The position numbers were made by a program, and so were the translations under genes. DNA of 64,000 nucleotides. Origin: an uncultured bacterium. Its GTDB lineage: Bacteria; Pseudomonadota; Alphaproteobacteria; Sphingomonadales; Sphingomonadaceae. The notes under the pieces are model-generated. The model did not search any database. It was not told where the DNA came from and saw only the letters and a list, made by a program, of their open reading frames with translations. The stretch is taken from assembly GCA_942636505.2 (NCBI GenBank), contig CALOGB020000129.1, positions 124,001 to 188,000 on the forward strand, in the 5' to 3' direction. This document shows positions 42,330 through 52,052 of this stretch, piece after piece; positions within the stretch are counted from its first letter, which is position 1, and each line of letters begins with the position of its first letter.

Positions 42330-43772
42330 TCAGCCGCGTCTCAAACGCTTCCAGCCGAGCCAGATGCCGCTGACGGACGTCACCATGCCAACCAGCGAGA
42401 ACAGCCAGATCAGCAGGTCCCACGCCGGTCGGTGCCGCGTCAGTATGTTCAGATCCCATTTGTGCAGCAGGTCGAACGCCCAGCGGTATGCCCGCCTGCG
42501 CCGATCGATCCTGGCCAGCACGTCGCCGGTCGCGGGGTCGATATACAGCCACGTCGCGGCGGGATCGTCGAAGCGCAATCGGAGCATCGACAGGCGAGGG
42601 AGACCACCGGAATCGTACCAATATGCGTCGGGCTCGGTCAGCCGGTCGATCGCGACCGGCTGCGTGCCAGCGACGAGCACCCGTGCAGCGGCAACGATCG
42701 CATTTGGCTTTGGCTGGGACGGCACGAGCGTCGCGGCGTCGAGGATCCGACGTCGATCATCCGCATACTCGAGCATCACGAGGGGCGTCGCCGCATAGTC
42801 GGTAATTCTCACGCGGACCACTCCCGCGCCGACATGACGCAACCGGTCGAGCGGGACGGCCGGCATCAGGCCAGCAGCGGCATAGGCGCGCACCGACCGC
42901 GCATCCGGTTCCACACTTTGGAACAGGTGCCAGGGATCGACCGACAACCATCCGCTGAAGATCCACGCGATCAGGAAACCGCTGCCGACCAGCCCCGCGA
43001 CATGATGCCAGAGCATCCACCCGCGATACGGCGTCATCCGCCCGCCCTTGAACCGGCGCGTGCCGATGCGTGCGCGGAGGATACCGATCCAGATGCCGGC
43101 GAGTGCCGCGGCGATACACGGCCCCGAAACCCACATGACGACCTGTCGCCAGGCGGCGTTGTCCTGGCGCAGGACCGTCGGATACAGCCAGTGCGGCACC
43201 GATCCCAGCCAGTTCCAGAACCGCTCGGTCCGGTCGGTCGACTGGACGATCCCGCCGGTAGAAGACGACACGTAGAGGTCGGTGCCGCCCTCGTCCTCCA
43301 ATGTCACTCTCCACAGCGGACGATGTCGGTCGAAACCACCCGACACCGTCCACTGGTCCCGCATGATCCGCTCGACATTCAGGACGCGCGCTCGCCCGAA
43401 ACGGCTTGAGACGCGGACGGCGTAAGCCGCCTCCACCGGAGCCGGATGCCGGCCCTTGCTTGCGGAAGCGGTATGCCGCCCGTCGTCCCAGCCATGACTC
43501 CGCCAGACCGGCACGCCGTCGCGCATCTCGAGCAGCAGGTCTTGCGGCAACCGCCCCCCATCGAGCGGTGGCGGCACGGTCACGGCGGACCAGTCGATCG
43601 CCTCGGCTCTCGCCAGCGCTTCGGTTGGCGAGAGTGAAGGGTACGGCACGTACAGCATCACCAGGCCCGACCCGAACCACATCGCGAAGAACAGGCAACT
43701 GGCGATGCCGACCCATCGGTGCACGAGGTACAGCCACCGGCGCGCGTGCCTGCCGGCGTTAGAAACCGGCAC
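42330..43772 (-). CDS. PepSY-associated TM protein (first PepSY protein)
   Basis: A 480-residue PepSY_TM membrane protein. The first helix shows RRWLYLVHRWVGIASCLFFA. Further helices include VVMWVSGPCIAAALAGIWIG, HHVAGLVGSGFLIAWIFSGW and a C-terminal LLIWLFSLVGMVTSVSGIWL. PepSY-like segments carry STGGIVQSTDRTERFWNWLG and TGDVLARIDRRRRAYRW. The start is GTG 43772 (VPVSNAGRH), overlapping the cobalamin-regulated receptor gene by 14 bases; the longer frame lies inside that gene. Coupling to the receptor argues for a shared uptake role. Confidence 0.85.
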   Translation of the reverse strand: MPVSNAGRHARRWLYLVHRWVGIASCLFFAMWFGSGLVMLYVPYPSLSPTEALARAEAIDWSAVTVPPPLDGGRLPQDLLLEMRDGVPVWRSHGWDDGRHTASASKGRHPAPVEAAYAVRVSSRFGRARVLNVERIMRDQWTVSGGFDRHRPLWRVTLEDEGGTDLYVSSSTGGIVQSTDRTERFWNWLGSVPHWLYPTVLRQDNAAWRQVVMWVSGPCIAAALAGIWIGILRARIGTRRFKGGRMTPYRGWMLWHHVAGLVGSGFLIAWIFSGWLSVDPWHLFQSVEPDARSVRAYAAAGLMPAVPLDRLRHVGAGVVRVRITDYAATPLVMLEYADDRRRILDAATLVPSQPKPNAIVAAARVLVAGTQPVAIDRLTEPDAYWYDSGGLPRLSMLRLRFDDPAATWLYIDPATGDVLARIDRRRRAYRWAFDLLHKWDLNILTRHRPAWDLLIWLFSLVGMVTSVSGIWLGWKRLRRG

Positions 43773-45939
43773 GAAGCGATACGTCCAATGAGCGCGGCCG
43801 ACCCAGCACCCATTGCTGCGCGCCGTAGCTGTTGATCGCATAATCCTCGTCGAACAGATTATAGACATGCACGTCGATCGCGACCCGCGGCGTCACCGCG
43901 TAGGACAGCGTCGCGTCGACCGTCGCATAACCCGGAATGCGGAAAACATTGGCGTTGTCGGAGAATCTTCGCCCGACATAGCGCAGTCCGGCACGCGCCT
44001 GGACCGCCGGTGTCGCGGTCCAACTCAGCCACAGGTTCGCCATCGTCTCGGGGACGTCGGGTGGCGTGTTGCCGGCAAAACTCCTTTCGCCCGAGACGAA
44101 GTCGTCGAACTGCGCCTCCAACACACTGCCGTTGGCGTCGATGCCGAACCCTGCCGGCAACTCCAGCGACACCGCGGCCTCGATACCCTTCGCGGATCGC
44201 TGCCCGACCTGCTCGATCGGGCTCGTCGGGGTCAGTTGCGACAAAAGTCCCTTCTTGACGATGCGATAGGCGGCGATCGTCGCGGTGCCGCGGCCGCCCA
44301 GGAACACGGCCTTGGCGCCCGCCTCGACCTGGTCGCCCTTCGCGTTGCTGAACTGGACCTGCCCGGTGGCGTAGGTCGTCAGCGTCCCCAGCGGATCGAC
44401 GCCCGTGGCATATTGCGCGTAGAACGAGACCGTCGGGACGGGCTGATAGACCGTCCCGACCCGCCAAGTCGTGTTGCCGAGCCGCTTGTCGAGCGCGAAG
44501 CTTTCGGTCGGGACTGCGGCAGTCGAGTCGATCGTCCAGCGCCGTATCCGATCGCGCTCATAGCGAATGCCGCCGACGATCGAGACATGCTCGCCAAGCT
44601 TCAGCCGGTCCTCCGCGAAGATCGCATATTCGTTCGTCCGCGTGCGATACCGCGGTGCGATCCCCTGCGTGTCGACGATCACGCCGGGATCGAACACGAA
44701 CGGATCGACCACCGAGACTTGCGGGTCGGCGCCGAAATTATGCGAATAGGTGAGCTTGACGAGGTTCGCGTCGAAGCCCGCGACGACGTCGTTGGTCACG
44801 CCGTCCGCGATCCGCGTCTTGAGCGTCACGCTACCCTGGTCGCCCCATTGCGTCTGATCGTGGACGATCCCGGTCATGTCGGTGCGATAGATGCCTCCAG
44901 GCGTGGCGCGCACGTCATTCGCGCCATTGGGACAGAAGCCGTCCGCCGCCAGCCAGCAATAGCTTTCGAGGTTGAGCCATTCGCGCTTGGAGGTGAGCCG
45001 GTACGCTTGATTACTGACGGTGAGCGTCTCGCTCGGCTGCCAATCGATTTGGAGGCTGGTCCGGTTGTCGCGGTAGCGGACATGGCCGTCGCGCGTGTTG
45101 TAGTTGCGATCGCGATTGTCGTGGTCGAGCCGTCCGTCGATCAGCGGCGTGCCGAAATAGCGCATCGGATTCTGGTTGCCATAATCGTCGCGGACCGTGA
45201 CGACGAACCGATCGGTCGGTGCCCAGCGCAACGTCCCCGACAGCGCGTAGCTTCGTGATTGCCCGCGATCGACATACCCGTCGGACCGCCTGTAGCTGCC
45301 GTCAACGCGGTAGGAGAGATGCTCGTCGAGCGGTCCACCGGCACCGGCTGCGACGTGGAAACTGTCCTGCGATCCATAGCCGATCTCGCCGTCCACATCG
45401 GTATGCCGTGTATTCGGCTTGCGCATCAGTACGTTGACCGCGCCGCCTAGCGCGCCTTGCCCGTACAGGACGGAAGCAGGACCACTGAGCACGTCGATCC
45501 GCTCGACCATCCACGGATCGCTCGGAAAGGTGATCGTGCCGGCCGCAGGAAAGAGGCGAATACCGTCGATCAGTTGCAACACCGAACCCTGACCGCTGAA
45601 CCCGCGTGCGGCGAGCGCGGTGCCACCATTGCCGAGGTTGGCGACGCTGGTGATGCCGGGCGCGCGGCTGGTTGCGTCGTTCACGGACACGTCGCCGCGC
45701 GCCCGGATCGTATTGCCGTCGATCGTCGACAGCGTGGCCGGCGTTTCGAGCGGCGACAGGTTCAGGCGGCTGCCGGTAGAATTCGGAACCGTCAGGTCGG
45801 CCTGATGGCGGCCGGTAACGAGGATATCGTCCGCGCTACCCGCCGAACGATCCTCCCCGGTCTGCGCGCTGGCCAGGGATGGTAGGAAGGTGACGAGCAA
45901 CGACGCGGCAAACGCGGCGTACGGTGATGGAAACGACAT
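43759..45939 (-). CDS. TonB-dependent receptor under a cobalamin riboswitch (BtuB-like)
   Basis: A 726-residue outer-membrane receptor. The signal peptide ends SLASA, before QTGEDRSAG. The TonB box is DDILVTGRHQ. The plug shows ISTIDGNTIRARGDVSVNDA, GFSGQGSVLQLIDGIRLF and LSGPASVLYGQGALGGAVNV. The barrel ends SLRAGF. It is longer than E. coli BtuB (about 614). Its leader carries a cobalamin riboswitch, so its substrate is probably vitamin B12 or a related corrinoid, or possibly cobalt (inference). The start at ATG 45939 sits just after a GC hairpin. Confidence 0.9.
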   Translation of the reverse strand: MSFPSPYAAFAASLLVTFLPSLASAQTGEDRSAGSADDILVTGRHQADLTVPNSTGSRLNLSPLETPATLSTIDGNTIRARGDVSVNDATSRAPGITSVANLGNGGTALAARGFSGQGSVLQLIDGIRLFPAAGTITFPSDPWMVERIDVLSGPASVLYGQGALGGAVNVLMRKPNTRHTDVDGEIGYGSQDSFHVAAGAGGPLDEHLSYRVDGSYRRSDGYVDRGQSRSYALSGTLRWAPTDRFVVTVRDDYGNQNPMRYFGTPLIDGRLDHDNRDRNYNTRDGHVRYRDNRTSLQIDWQPSETLTVSNQAYRLTSKREWLNLESYCWLAADGFCPNGANDVRATPGGIYRTDMTGIVHDQTQWGDQGSVTLKTRIADGVTNDVVAGFDANLVKLTYSHNFGADPQVSVVDPFVFDPGVIVDTQGIAPRYRTRTNEYAIFAEDRLKLGEHVSIVGGIRYERDRIRRWTIDSTAAVPTESFALDKRLGNTTWRVGTVYQPVPTVSFYAQYATGVDPLGTLTTYATGQVQFSNAKGDQVEAGAKAVFLGGRGTATIAAYRIVKKGLLSQLTPTSPIEQVGQRSAKGIEAAVSLELPAGFGIDANGSVLEAQFDDFVSGERSFAGNTPPDVPETMANLWLSWTATPAVQARAGLRYVGRRFSDNANVFRIPGYATVDATLSYAVTPRVAIDVHVYNLFDEDYAINSYGAQQWVLGRPRSLDVSLRAGF

Positions 45940-45942
45940 ATA

Positions 45943-45978
45943 AAAGCCCCCGAGGCGTCGGACGAACCGGCAGGGGCC
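45943..45978 (-). promoter_or_regulatory. Hairpin covering the receptor ribosome binding site
   Basis: On the minus strand GCCCC pairs with GGGGC around a loop of about 21 bases, followed by TTTTAT just before the receptor ATG. The GGGGG run is the only Shine-Dalgarno-like element. The hairpin may be the riboswitch expression platform, either hiding the ribosome binding site or terminating transcription. Confidence 0.45.
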
Positions 45979-46184
45979 TGTCACCGAGCACGAGGCTCGA
46001 ACGTGCGCCGGTGAGCGCGCCATGAGCGGATGGCCCGAGCACGTCCAAGCGAACGGGAGCAGTCGTACCCGACGGACGCCATCGCGACCGGCACGCCTGC
46101 CCATGCGGTCCCCACCGCACACATCGTCGCTCAGACGGAGTACCGTGCCTCGGCCATCCCCTGGACCAGGCAAGAGCGACCACA

Positions 46185-46390
46185 CGCCGGCAGGTCTCCT
46201 GGCTCACGGGTCAACGCCCGATGCACAACCTTCCCAGACCGATCGGTCCAGTGGCCGGTGACCGGGGCTTTGCCCGACCACGCACGTGCATCACGCTCGC
46301 CGCTTACAGTTGCAGGGACAGCCTCGGCATCAGGTGGTCGAAGCCACCCTCACCGCGTTCCCTATTAAGCTCCTCGCGGAGCACCGGTGC
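46185..46390 (-). promoter_or_regulatory. Cobalamin riboswitch
   Basis: On the minus strand, in order, the leader has AATAGGGAA with the following CGGTG, the long conserved GCTGTCCCTGCAACTGTAAG, a GCCACTGG B12-box-like element and GGGAAGG, and the 3' GCCAGGAGACCTGCCGGC. These are the hallmark elements of the AdoCbl-type riboswitch. The aptamer is about 245 bases upstream of the receptor start. The riboswitch should repress the receptor and downstream genes when cobalamin is abundant. An apparent ATG (reading MSQETC) inside the conserved 3' element is not a gene. Confidence 0.93.
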
Positions 46391-46493
46391 GATCATGCCG
46401 ACCCATCCGAGAACGGGCCGACGGGCAGGGTGTAGCGTGACGTAAGGACGCGGGCAATCGACGATCGCGTAACGATCTTGGCGATCCGTCGAC

Positions 46494-48320
46494 CTATCGC
46501 TCCCGCGTCGCGTCAAGGAAGGCGGCGGTCCAGACGAGCGGCGCGTTCCAGTTGATCGCGACTTCGTTGACGGTGAACGCGCGGTAATCGTCGATCCAGC
46601 AGGTTTGCGGTGCGCAACCCTTCATCGGACCGGGTTCGTTCGCCGCCGCGGAGTTGGGGCCGCCGGAGAGGACGCCGGTTGGTGGCGCGGGATAGCGCTT
46701 GTCCGCCGCGGCCGCCCAGAAGCGGTGGTGCGGGTGCTGCATCGGGCGCGTGCCGATGCCGGTGACGTAGGACCGGTCGAGCGGATTGCGGCCGAGGATA
46801 TAGTCGAGGCTCGCCACGACCGCATCGCGGTACGCGGGCTTGCGGTCGATCTGCCACGCGACGCCGAGCACGATCGCGCGGTTGAGGATCGAACTGCTCG
46901 AGCCCCAGGGGTAGTTGGTGCCGCCAAAGGGTATGCCGTAGCCGCTGCGCTTGCCTTCGGCGACGAAGCCGTCTGCAAGCGCGGTGATCCGGCTTCGAAG
47001 TCTCGCGCGATCGTCTGCGGGCAGCGCGTCGGGCACGGTTGCCAGCGTCATCGCGCCTGCCAGCTTGAGCGATCCCCAGCCGATATCCGCGCCGGGGTCG
47101 GTGAAGATCCCGTCCTTGCGCAGGCGATCGAGGAAAGCCGGTTCTTTGGTGGTTGCGTAGAGTTGCGCGGCAGCGAAGGTGAACTCGTCGCGGACATCCG
47201 GGTCGCCGTAGCCGCCACTGCCGGTGAAGTCCGAACTGGTGAGCAGATTCGGGTGACGAAGCGCCGCCGCCCAGCCGCGCCGTGCCGCGGTGAGGCATTT
47301 GGTGGCGAAGGCGGGGTCGATCGTCCGCCAGATCCGCGCGCACTGCGCCGCGACGCCGACCATGTTGAGCGTCGCGGCGGTCGAGGGCGGATAGAGGAAC
47401 CGCGTCTGGTGATCGTCAACCGGCGCGGTCGGGATGCCCGTCCAATTCTCGTCGGCGATCTTGGTGTGGACCAGCCCGCTTGCGTCGATCGTCTCGAACC
47501 GGGTGATGGCCTTGCCAGCGACGCCCGCGTCCGGAGCAATGGCGAGCTTGGTGCCATCGGAAATCTGCATGGCGAGCAGGAAGGCGACCTCGACACGGGC
47601 TTCGTCGAGCAGGTCGTCCTTGCCGTTGCTGCGTTCGGGCAGCGCTAGGCGACCGTCGGCGAAGGCCTTGGCGTCACCGAAGGCCGCGAGGCGCTCGTGA
47701 AGATCGAGCAAGGTCCAAGTCGAGACGCCACCGTTGACGACGTACTTGCCGTGGTCGCCGGCATCGTACCAGCCGCCGGTCGCGTCGATCTTATAGTCGC
47801 AACCGGGCCATTTGACGCCCTTCTGGTCGCGGCCCGCAAAGCAGGTGGCGATGTCGGGGGCATGGCCGGCAGGGCGGGCAAGGTCCTTGCGCTCGACGAA
47901 CGCGGGCAGGACGGCCACGCTGCTGCGCTGCTGGTAGAAGAACGCCATCGCCGCGGTCGCGACAGGCGCGAACGGACGGTCGGCGATCGCGAAGGGGTGG
48001 CTGGCGGTTGCGCCGACGTGCAGGCGATAGCCGGTGCCGGGAGCCCTGAAGCTGCCGAAGTCGATCCGGTGTACGCTTTCGCCCGAGGCTGCGTCGGCGC
48101 CTAGCGGTATCGTCTGTCCCGATGCGGCCGTCTTGCCGATCGCATCGGTGAGCGTCCACGCGAGCGAACGGGCCTGCGTCGATGGCAGGACGGCGATCTT
48201 GGGACCGCGCGTCTCAAACCCTGCCTGGTCGATCCGGATCGGCGCGGGCGGGGGTTGCGTAGCGGCGGTCGTGAGCAGAACGGCCGCCGCGCCGAGCAGG
48301 GCGGGACTCAATCGCCGCAT
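46494..48320 (-). CDS. GH9 endoglucanase/glucanase, exported
   Basis: A 608-residue protein with a signal peptide (LSPALLGAAAVLLTTAATQP). An N-terminal Ig-like CelD_N domain (residues about 27-115) precedes the GH9 catalytic domain. Catalytic features are GGWYDAGDHGKYV (Asp186/Asp189), PHHRFW and NEVAINWNAPLVW with Glu586 as likely proton donor. GH9 enzymes cleave beta-1,4-glucans with inversion. ATG 48320 overlaps the GH3 stop by 13 bases. It is the last gene of a GH5-CE2-GH3-GH9 run on the minus strand. Confidence 0.92.
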   Translation of the reverse strand: MRRLSPALLGAAAVLLTTAATQPPPAPIRIDQAGFETRGPKIAVLPSTQARSLAWTLTDAIGKTAASGQTIPLGADAASGESVHRIDFGSFRAPGTGYRLHVGATASHPFAIADRPFAPVATAAMAFFYQQRSSVAVLPAFVERKDLARPAGHAPDIATCFAGRDQKGVKWPGCDYKIDATGGWYDAGDHGKYVVNGGVSTWTLLDLHERLAAFGDAKAFADGRLALPERSNGKDDLLDEARVEVAFLLAMQISDGTKLAIAPDAGVAGKAITRFETIDASGLVHTKIADENWTGIPTAPVDDHQTRFLYPPSTAATLNMVGVAAQCARIWRTIDPAFATKCLTAARRGWAAALRHPNLLTSSDFTGSGGYGDPDVRDEFTFAAAQLYATTKEPAFLDRLRKDGIFTDPGADIGWGSLKLAGAMTLATVPDALPADDRARLRSRITALADGFVAEGKRSGYGIPFGGTNYPWGSSSSILNRAIVLGVAWQIDRKPAYRDAVVASLDYILGRNPLDRSYVTGIGTRPMQHPHHRFWAAAADKRYPAPPTGVLSGGPNSAAANEPGPMKGCAPQTCWIDDYRAFTVNEVAINWNAPLVWTAAFLDATRER

Positions 48321-50836
48321 TTGGTCATCGGCACGGGCGCGGAGTCGATCTTCACGTCGGAGATCGACAGGCCGAGCTTGCCGTCGGTGGCGATCACGAA
48401 CGGTGCGGTGACGTGCGCCATGTCGATGCCGCGCTTGGCGAAGCATTGCAGCGGGACGATGACCTGCTGCCACTCGCCTGGCTTGCCCGCCGCGAGCGTC
48501 CTGGTGATCGGGACGGTGACCGCGTTGCCGTCTTTGCTGACCATGCCGAGACCGATCGGTGCGCTGCCAGCGCGATCGACGCGGACGTCGACCACCAGGC
48601 TGAGCTCGCCGTTGCTCTCGCGTGTCAGGTCGAGCGGGCCGGATGCTTCAACCCGCGTTTCGGCGGGGCCACCGGTCCAGACGAACGCGCGCGCGTCTTC
48701 CTGGCGGCGGCGGTCGACTGCGGAGGCGGTGAGGCGCTTGGTCGCGGTCGTCGCGTTGACGCCGAGCAGGCGGACCTTCGACTGGCCCTGCTCGACCAGC
48801 GCGAGCGACCAGCCCTCCGGCACGCGGCCCTTGCCGAAGATCGTGCCGTTCGACGACGCGGCCATGCCGGCCGGGCGCGCTTCGTCGAGCTTCGGTACGC
48901 TGCCCGGCTTGGCGTAGCTGAGCCCGTAGCCGAACGCGAACAACGGATCGTAGCCGGGGTCGGAGCGGTTGAGGACATACTGGTCGGGACGCTTCGGCCA
49001 GGAGAAACTGAGCTTGCCGCGGAAGTCGTTGGCAACGCTGCCGTCCTTCTTGCGGAACAGCACGTCGGCGACGCCGCCGCCTTCGCTGCCCGGCAGGAAC
49101 GCCGCGACGAACGCATCGGAGGCGTTCAGTTCGGCGTTCACCCAGAGCGGACGCCCCGACAGGAACACCGCGACGACGGGGACGCCCGCCGCCTTCAGTT
49201 TCCGCAGGAGGTCGAGGTCGGACTTGTCCTCGGGGCTGTATTCGAGGTTCGGGCGATCGCCCTTGAACTCGGCATAGGGCTGTTCGCCGAACACGACGAT
49301 CGCCGCATCGGGCTTCTTGGCAAAGCTGCCGTCCGCCGACAGCGTCGCGGTGCCGCCGGCGTCCTTGACCGCAGTGCTGATCCCCGACCAGATCGTCTCG
49401 GCGTTGGGGAAGTTTGCGTTGGTCGTGCCGCCGCCCTGCCACGTCAGCGACCAGCCGCCGGCCTGCTGCGGAATGTTGTCCGCACCCCCGCCGGCGACGA
49501 GAATGTTGGCCGACGGCTTCAGCGGGAGCAGACCGCCTTCGTTCTTGAGCAGCACCATCGATTCCCGTGCCGCGCGGCGGGCGATCGCGCGGTGATCGGC
49601 GGCACCGATCAGGTTCATCTTGCCGGCGAGCGCGCGCGACGACGGGCGACCGCGATCGAACGTGCCGGCACGGATCTTCACGCGCAGGATACGGCGGACC
49701 GCGTCGTCGAGCCGCGCGGCGGGGATCTCGCCCGACTGCGCCTGCTTCAGCGTGTTGGCGTAGAGCATCTTCCATCCGCTGCCCGAATACATGAACATGT
49801 CGAGCCCGGCATTGATCGCCGCGGCGCAACTCTCGTTCGAGCAGCCGTCGACCTGGCCGTGGCCGTTCCAGTCGCCGACCACGAAGCCGTCGAAGTGGAG
49901 GCGATCCTTGAGTACACCGGTCAGCAGGCTCTTGTTGCCGTGCATCTTGGCGCCGTTCCAGCTCGAGAAGCTGGCCATCACCGATTGCGTGCCCGCCTCG
50001 ATCGCCGCCGGATAGCCGCCGAGATGGATGTCGCGCAGGACTGTCTCGGGAATGCGCGCATCACCCTGGTCGCGCCCGCCAGTGCCGCCGTCGCCGAGGA
50101 AGTGCTTCGTCGTCGCGATGACGCGGTCGGGGGCGAGGAATTCCTTGGTGCCGACCTTGCCCTGGACGCCTTCGATCACCGCACCGGCGTAATCGGCCTG
50201 GATCTGTGGCTCTTCGGAATAGCTCTCGTACGTCCGCCCCCAGCGATCGTCGCGGACGACCGCGAGCGTCGGCGCGAACGTCCAGTCGATCCCGGCGGCG
50301 GCGGTCTCGATCGCGGTGACGTGGCCGATCTCGCGCATCAGGTCGCGGTCGCGCGCTGCACCGAGCCCGATATTGTGCGGGAAGAGCGTCGCGCCGGGGA
50401 TGTTGTTGTTGCCGTGCACCGCGTCGGTGCCCCAGATCACCGGAATCGCGGGGCGGCCGTCGCTGCGCGCCATCGACGCGTCGTAGAAGTCGTCGGCGAG
50501 TTTCAGCCATTCGACCGGCGGCGCGAGGTCGTTGCCGTGCGGGCCGGCATTGCCGCCGTTGAGGATCGAACCGAGCTTGTAGGTGCGCAGGTCCGACGGC
50601 TCGATGCTGGCGATATCGACCTGGATCAGCTGGCCGATCTTGTCCTCCACGGACATGCGTTTCATGATCGCGTCGATTCGCGCCTCGACCTTCGGGTCAC
50701 GCGAGGGCCGCGCGTTCGCGGTCGGCCAGATCTCGGGATGCGCGACGGGCGAAAGCGGCGCGGTCGGTGCCACTACGGGCGTCGCCGCGGATTGCAGCAG
50801 AAGCGCGATCGTGAGGCTGGAAAAACTGGCCGACAT
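48308..50836 (-). CDS. GH3 family exo-beta-glucosidase, exported
   Basis: An 842-residue GH3 enzyme. After a signal region (SLTIALLLQSAATPVVAPTA) the N-terminal barrel shows VIWGTDAVHGNNNIPGATLF, KHFLGDGGT and FVVGDWNGHGQV, where Asp in GDW is the expected nucleophile. The alpha/beta sandwich has RESMVLLKNEGGLLPL and FGEQPYAEFKGDRPNL. A C-terminal beta domain (about 660-842) follows. It resembles exo-1,4-beta-glucosidases such as ExoP. It should release glucose from cello-oligosaccharides made by the neighbouring GH9 and GH5 enzymes. Confidence 0.93.
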   Translation of the reverse strand: MSASFSSLTIALLLQSAATPVVAPTAPLSPVAHPEIWPTANARPSRDPKVEARIDAIMKRMSVEDKIGQLIQVDIASIEPSDLRTYKLGSILNGGNAGPHGNDLAPPVEWLKLADDFYDASMARSDGRPAIPVIWGTDAVHGNNNIPGATLFPHNIGLGAARDRDLMREIGHVTAIETAAAGIDWTFAPTLAVVRDDRWGRTYESYSEEPQIQADYAGAVIEGVQGKVGTKEFLAPDRVIATTKHFLGDGGTGGRDQGDARIPETVLRDIHLGGYPAAIEAGTQSVMASFSSWNGAKMHGNKSLLTGVLKDRLHFDGFVVGDWNGHGQVDGCSNESCAAAINAGLDMFMYSGSGWKMLYANTLKQAQSGEIPAARLDDAVRRILRVKIRAGTFDRGRPSSRALAGKMNLIGAADHRAIARRAARESMVLLKNEGGLLPLKPSANILVAGGGADNIPQQAGGWSLTWQGGGTTNANFPNAETIWSGISTAVKDAGGTATLSADGSFAKKPDAAIVVFGEQPYAEFKGDRPNLEYSPEDKSDLDLLRKLKAAGVPVVAVFLSGRPLWVNAELNASDAFVAAFLPGSEGGGVADVLFRKKDGSVANDFRGKLSFSWPKRPDQYVLNRSDPGYDPLFAFGYGLSYAKPGSVPKLDEARPAGMAASSNGTIFGKGRVPEGWSLALVEQGQSKVRLLGVNATTATKRLTASAVDRRRQEDARAFVWTGGPAETRVEASGPLDLTRESNGELSLVVDVRVDRAGSAPIGLGMVSKDGNAVTVPITRTLAAGKPGEWQQVIVPLQCFAKRGIDMAHVTAPFVIATDGKLGLSISDVKIDSAPVPMTKCGD

Positions 50837-50922
50837 CTCATTCTCCCCGGACGGTGCGCTGACGCGACCCTGTTCTCGTATCCTCGCTACCGGGTGAGGG
50901 CCGCGCGGTGCAAATCATTTGG

Positions 50923-52017
50923 CTATCGGTGCGCCCACATCTCGGCATGCGCGTCGATATAGCCCGACAGGGCGGTCGTGATCCGCGCATCGTCGGCGAT
51001 CGACGGATGCGAATGGCATCCCGTGAACGCAAGTCCGGTGACGGGCACGAACGCGATATTGCGCTGCCCTTCCGCCTTCAAACGCGCGGCGACCTTGCCG
51101 ACCTCCGCCGCGATCTCGCCCCCGGCCATGTCGGTCGCCCACAGGACGACATGCGCGTCCGGATCGCGGGCCCGGAGGCGTCTGATGAAGTCGACATAAC
51201 GCTGCTCGTAATCGGCATGGAGCGCCTCGCGCGTCTTCCACGGCTCGCCGGGATGGAGCGGCGTGGTGAAGTCGTTGGTGCCGAGCGCGATCACGAACAG
51301 GCGCGGATGCCACGCCGGATCGACGTAGCGCGTCGCCTTGTCGAACAGCGTGAAGGGATAGGCAACGGGAAGCGTGTCGGCCGCCATGCCATTGTAATTG
51401 CGGACGATCCCCCGACCCGAGATAGCATTGACCTGATAGTCCGCGCCGTATCGCTTCGCCGCCAGCGCCGGCATGGCTTGCGCGGTATCGGTCGTCGCCC
51501 ACACCTCCGCTTCGGTGCAGTCGCGCTTGGTCGAGACGTTGCCGTAGCCGACGGTGTGGGAGTCGCCGATGAATTCGATCTGGCGAGCACGGGCGGGGAT
51601 GGGCAACGCGCGCGTTCTGGCCGCCGCGTAAAATCCGCCGAAGACGGTCGGCGCGGCCTGGCTCTCGCTGGCGACGTCGACGCGGATCGTATGGCGGCCG
51701 TTTGCTAGACCGGCGACGCGGTAGAGGCCTGGCTTGGGCTTGAACAGCGTCGTCGGGGAGGATGCGTCCACCGTGACACGCAGGATGACATCCCCGTCGC
51801 CGATCTTCAGCAGGATGCCTGAGCCGTGAAAATTCGTCTCGAAATAGGTGCCCGGCCATTGGCGTCGATAGCCGTCCGACGTCCGCTCGACCCGGCCGCC
51901 GATATGCATCGGAAGCGCGGCACCGGGCTTGCTCGATACCGCGGTGACGGTGATCGGCGTCGCGACCGCCGACGTCGACAGCAGCGCTGCACCGAGCAGG
52001 CCCAGAACCGTACGCAT
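50923..52017 (-). CDS. CE2-type SGNH carbohydrate esterase
   Basis: A 364-residue exported esterase. The signal peptide is MRTVLGLLGAALLSTSAVAT. An N-terminal beta-jelly-roll (residues about 25-140) precedes an SGNH domain with block I FIGDSHTVGYG (Ser153), SGRGIVRNYNG, GTNDFTT and a C-terminal GCHSHPS (His). This domain order matches CE2 acetyl esterases of plant-polysaccharide degraders, which deacetylate mannans and xylans. ATG 52017 follows CTGGAGCACACGGT; a start at 52053 in frame is possible. It sits between GH5 and GH3 on the same strand. Confidence 0.85.
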   Translation of the reverse strand: MRTVLGLLGAALLSTSAVATPITVTAVSSKPGAALPMHIGGRVERTSDGYRRQWPGTYFETNFHGSGILLKIGDGDVILRVTVDASSPTTLFKPKPGLYRVAGLANGRHTIRVDVASESQAAPTVFGGFYAAARTRALPIPARARQIEFIGDSHTVGYGNVSTKRDCTEAEVWATTDTAQAMPALAAKRYGADYQVNAISGRGIVRNYNGMAADTLPVAYPFTLFDKATRYVDPAWHPRLFVIALGTNDFTTPLHPGEPWKTREALHADYEQRYVDFIRRLRARDPDAHVVLWATDMAGGEIAAEVGKVAARLKAEGQRNIAFVPVTGLAFTGCHSHPSIADDARITTALSGYIDAHAEMWAHR

Positions 52018-52052
52018 ACCGTGTGCTCCAGTTCGATCCGACAAGGCCGGCA

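Noticed and set aside
45836..46207. Minus-strand frame starting MSQETCR
   Set aside because: Its start lies within the conserved 3' element of the cobalamin riboswitch and the frame overlaps the receptor gene.
48413..50962. Plus-strand 849-codon open frame
   Set aside because: It is antisense to the GH3 gene, which has full catalytic motifs; the plus frame results from GC3 bias.
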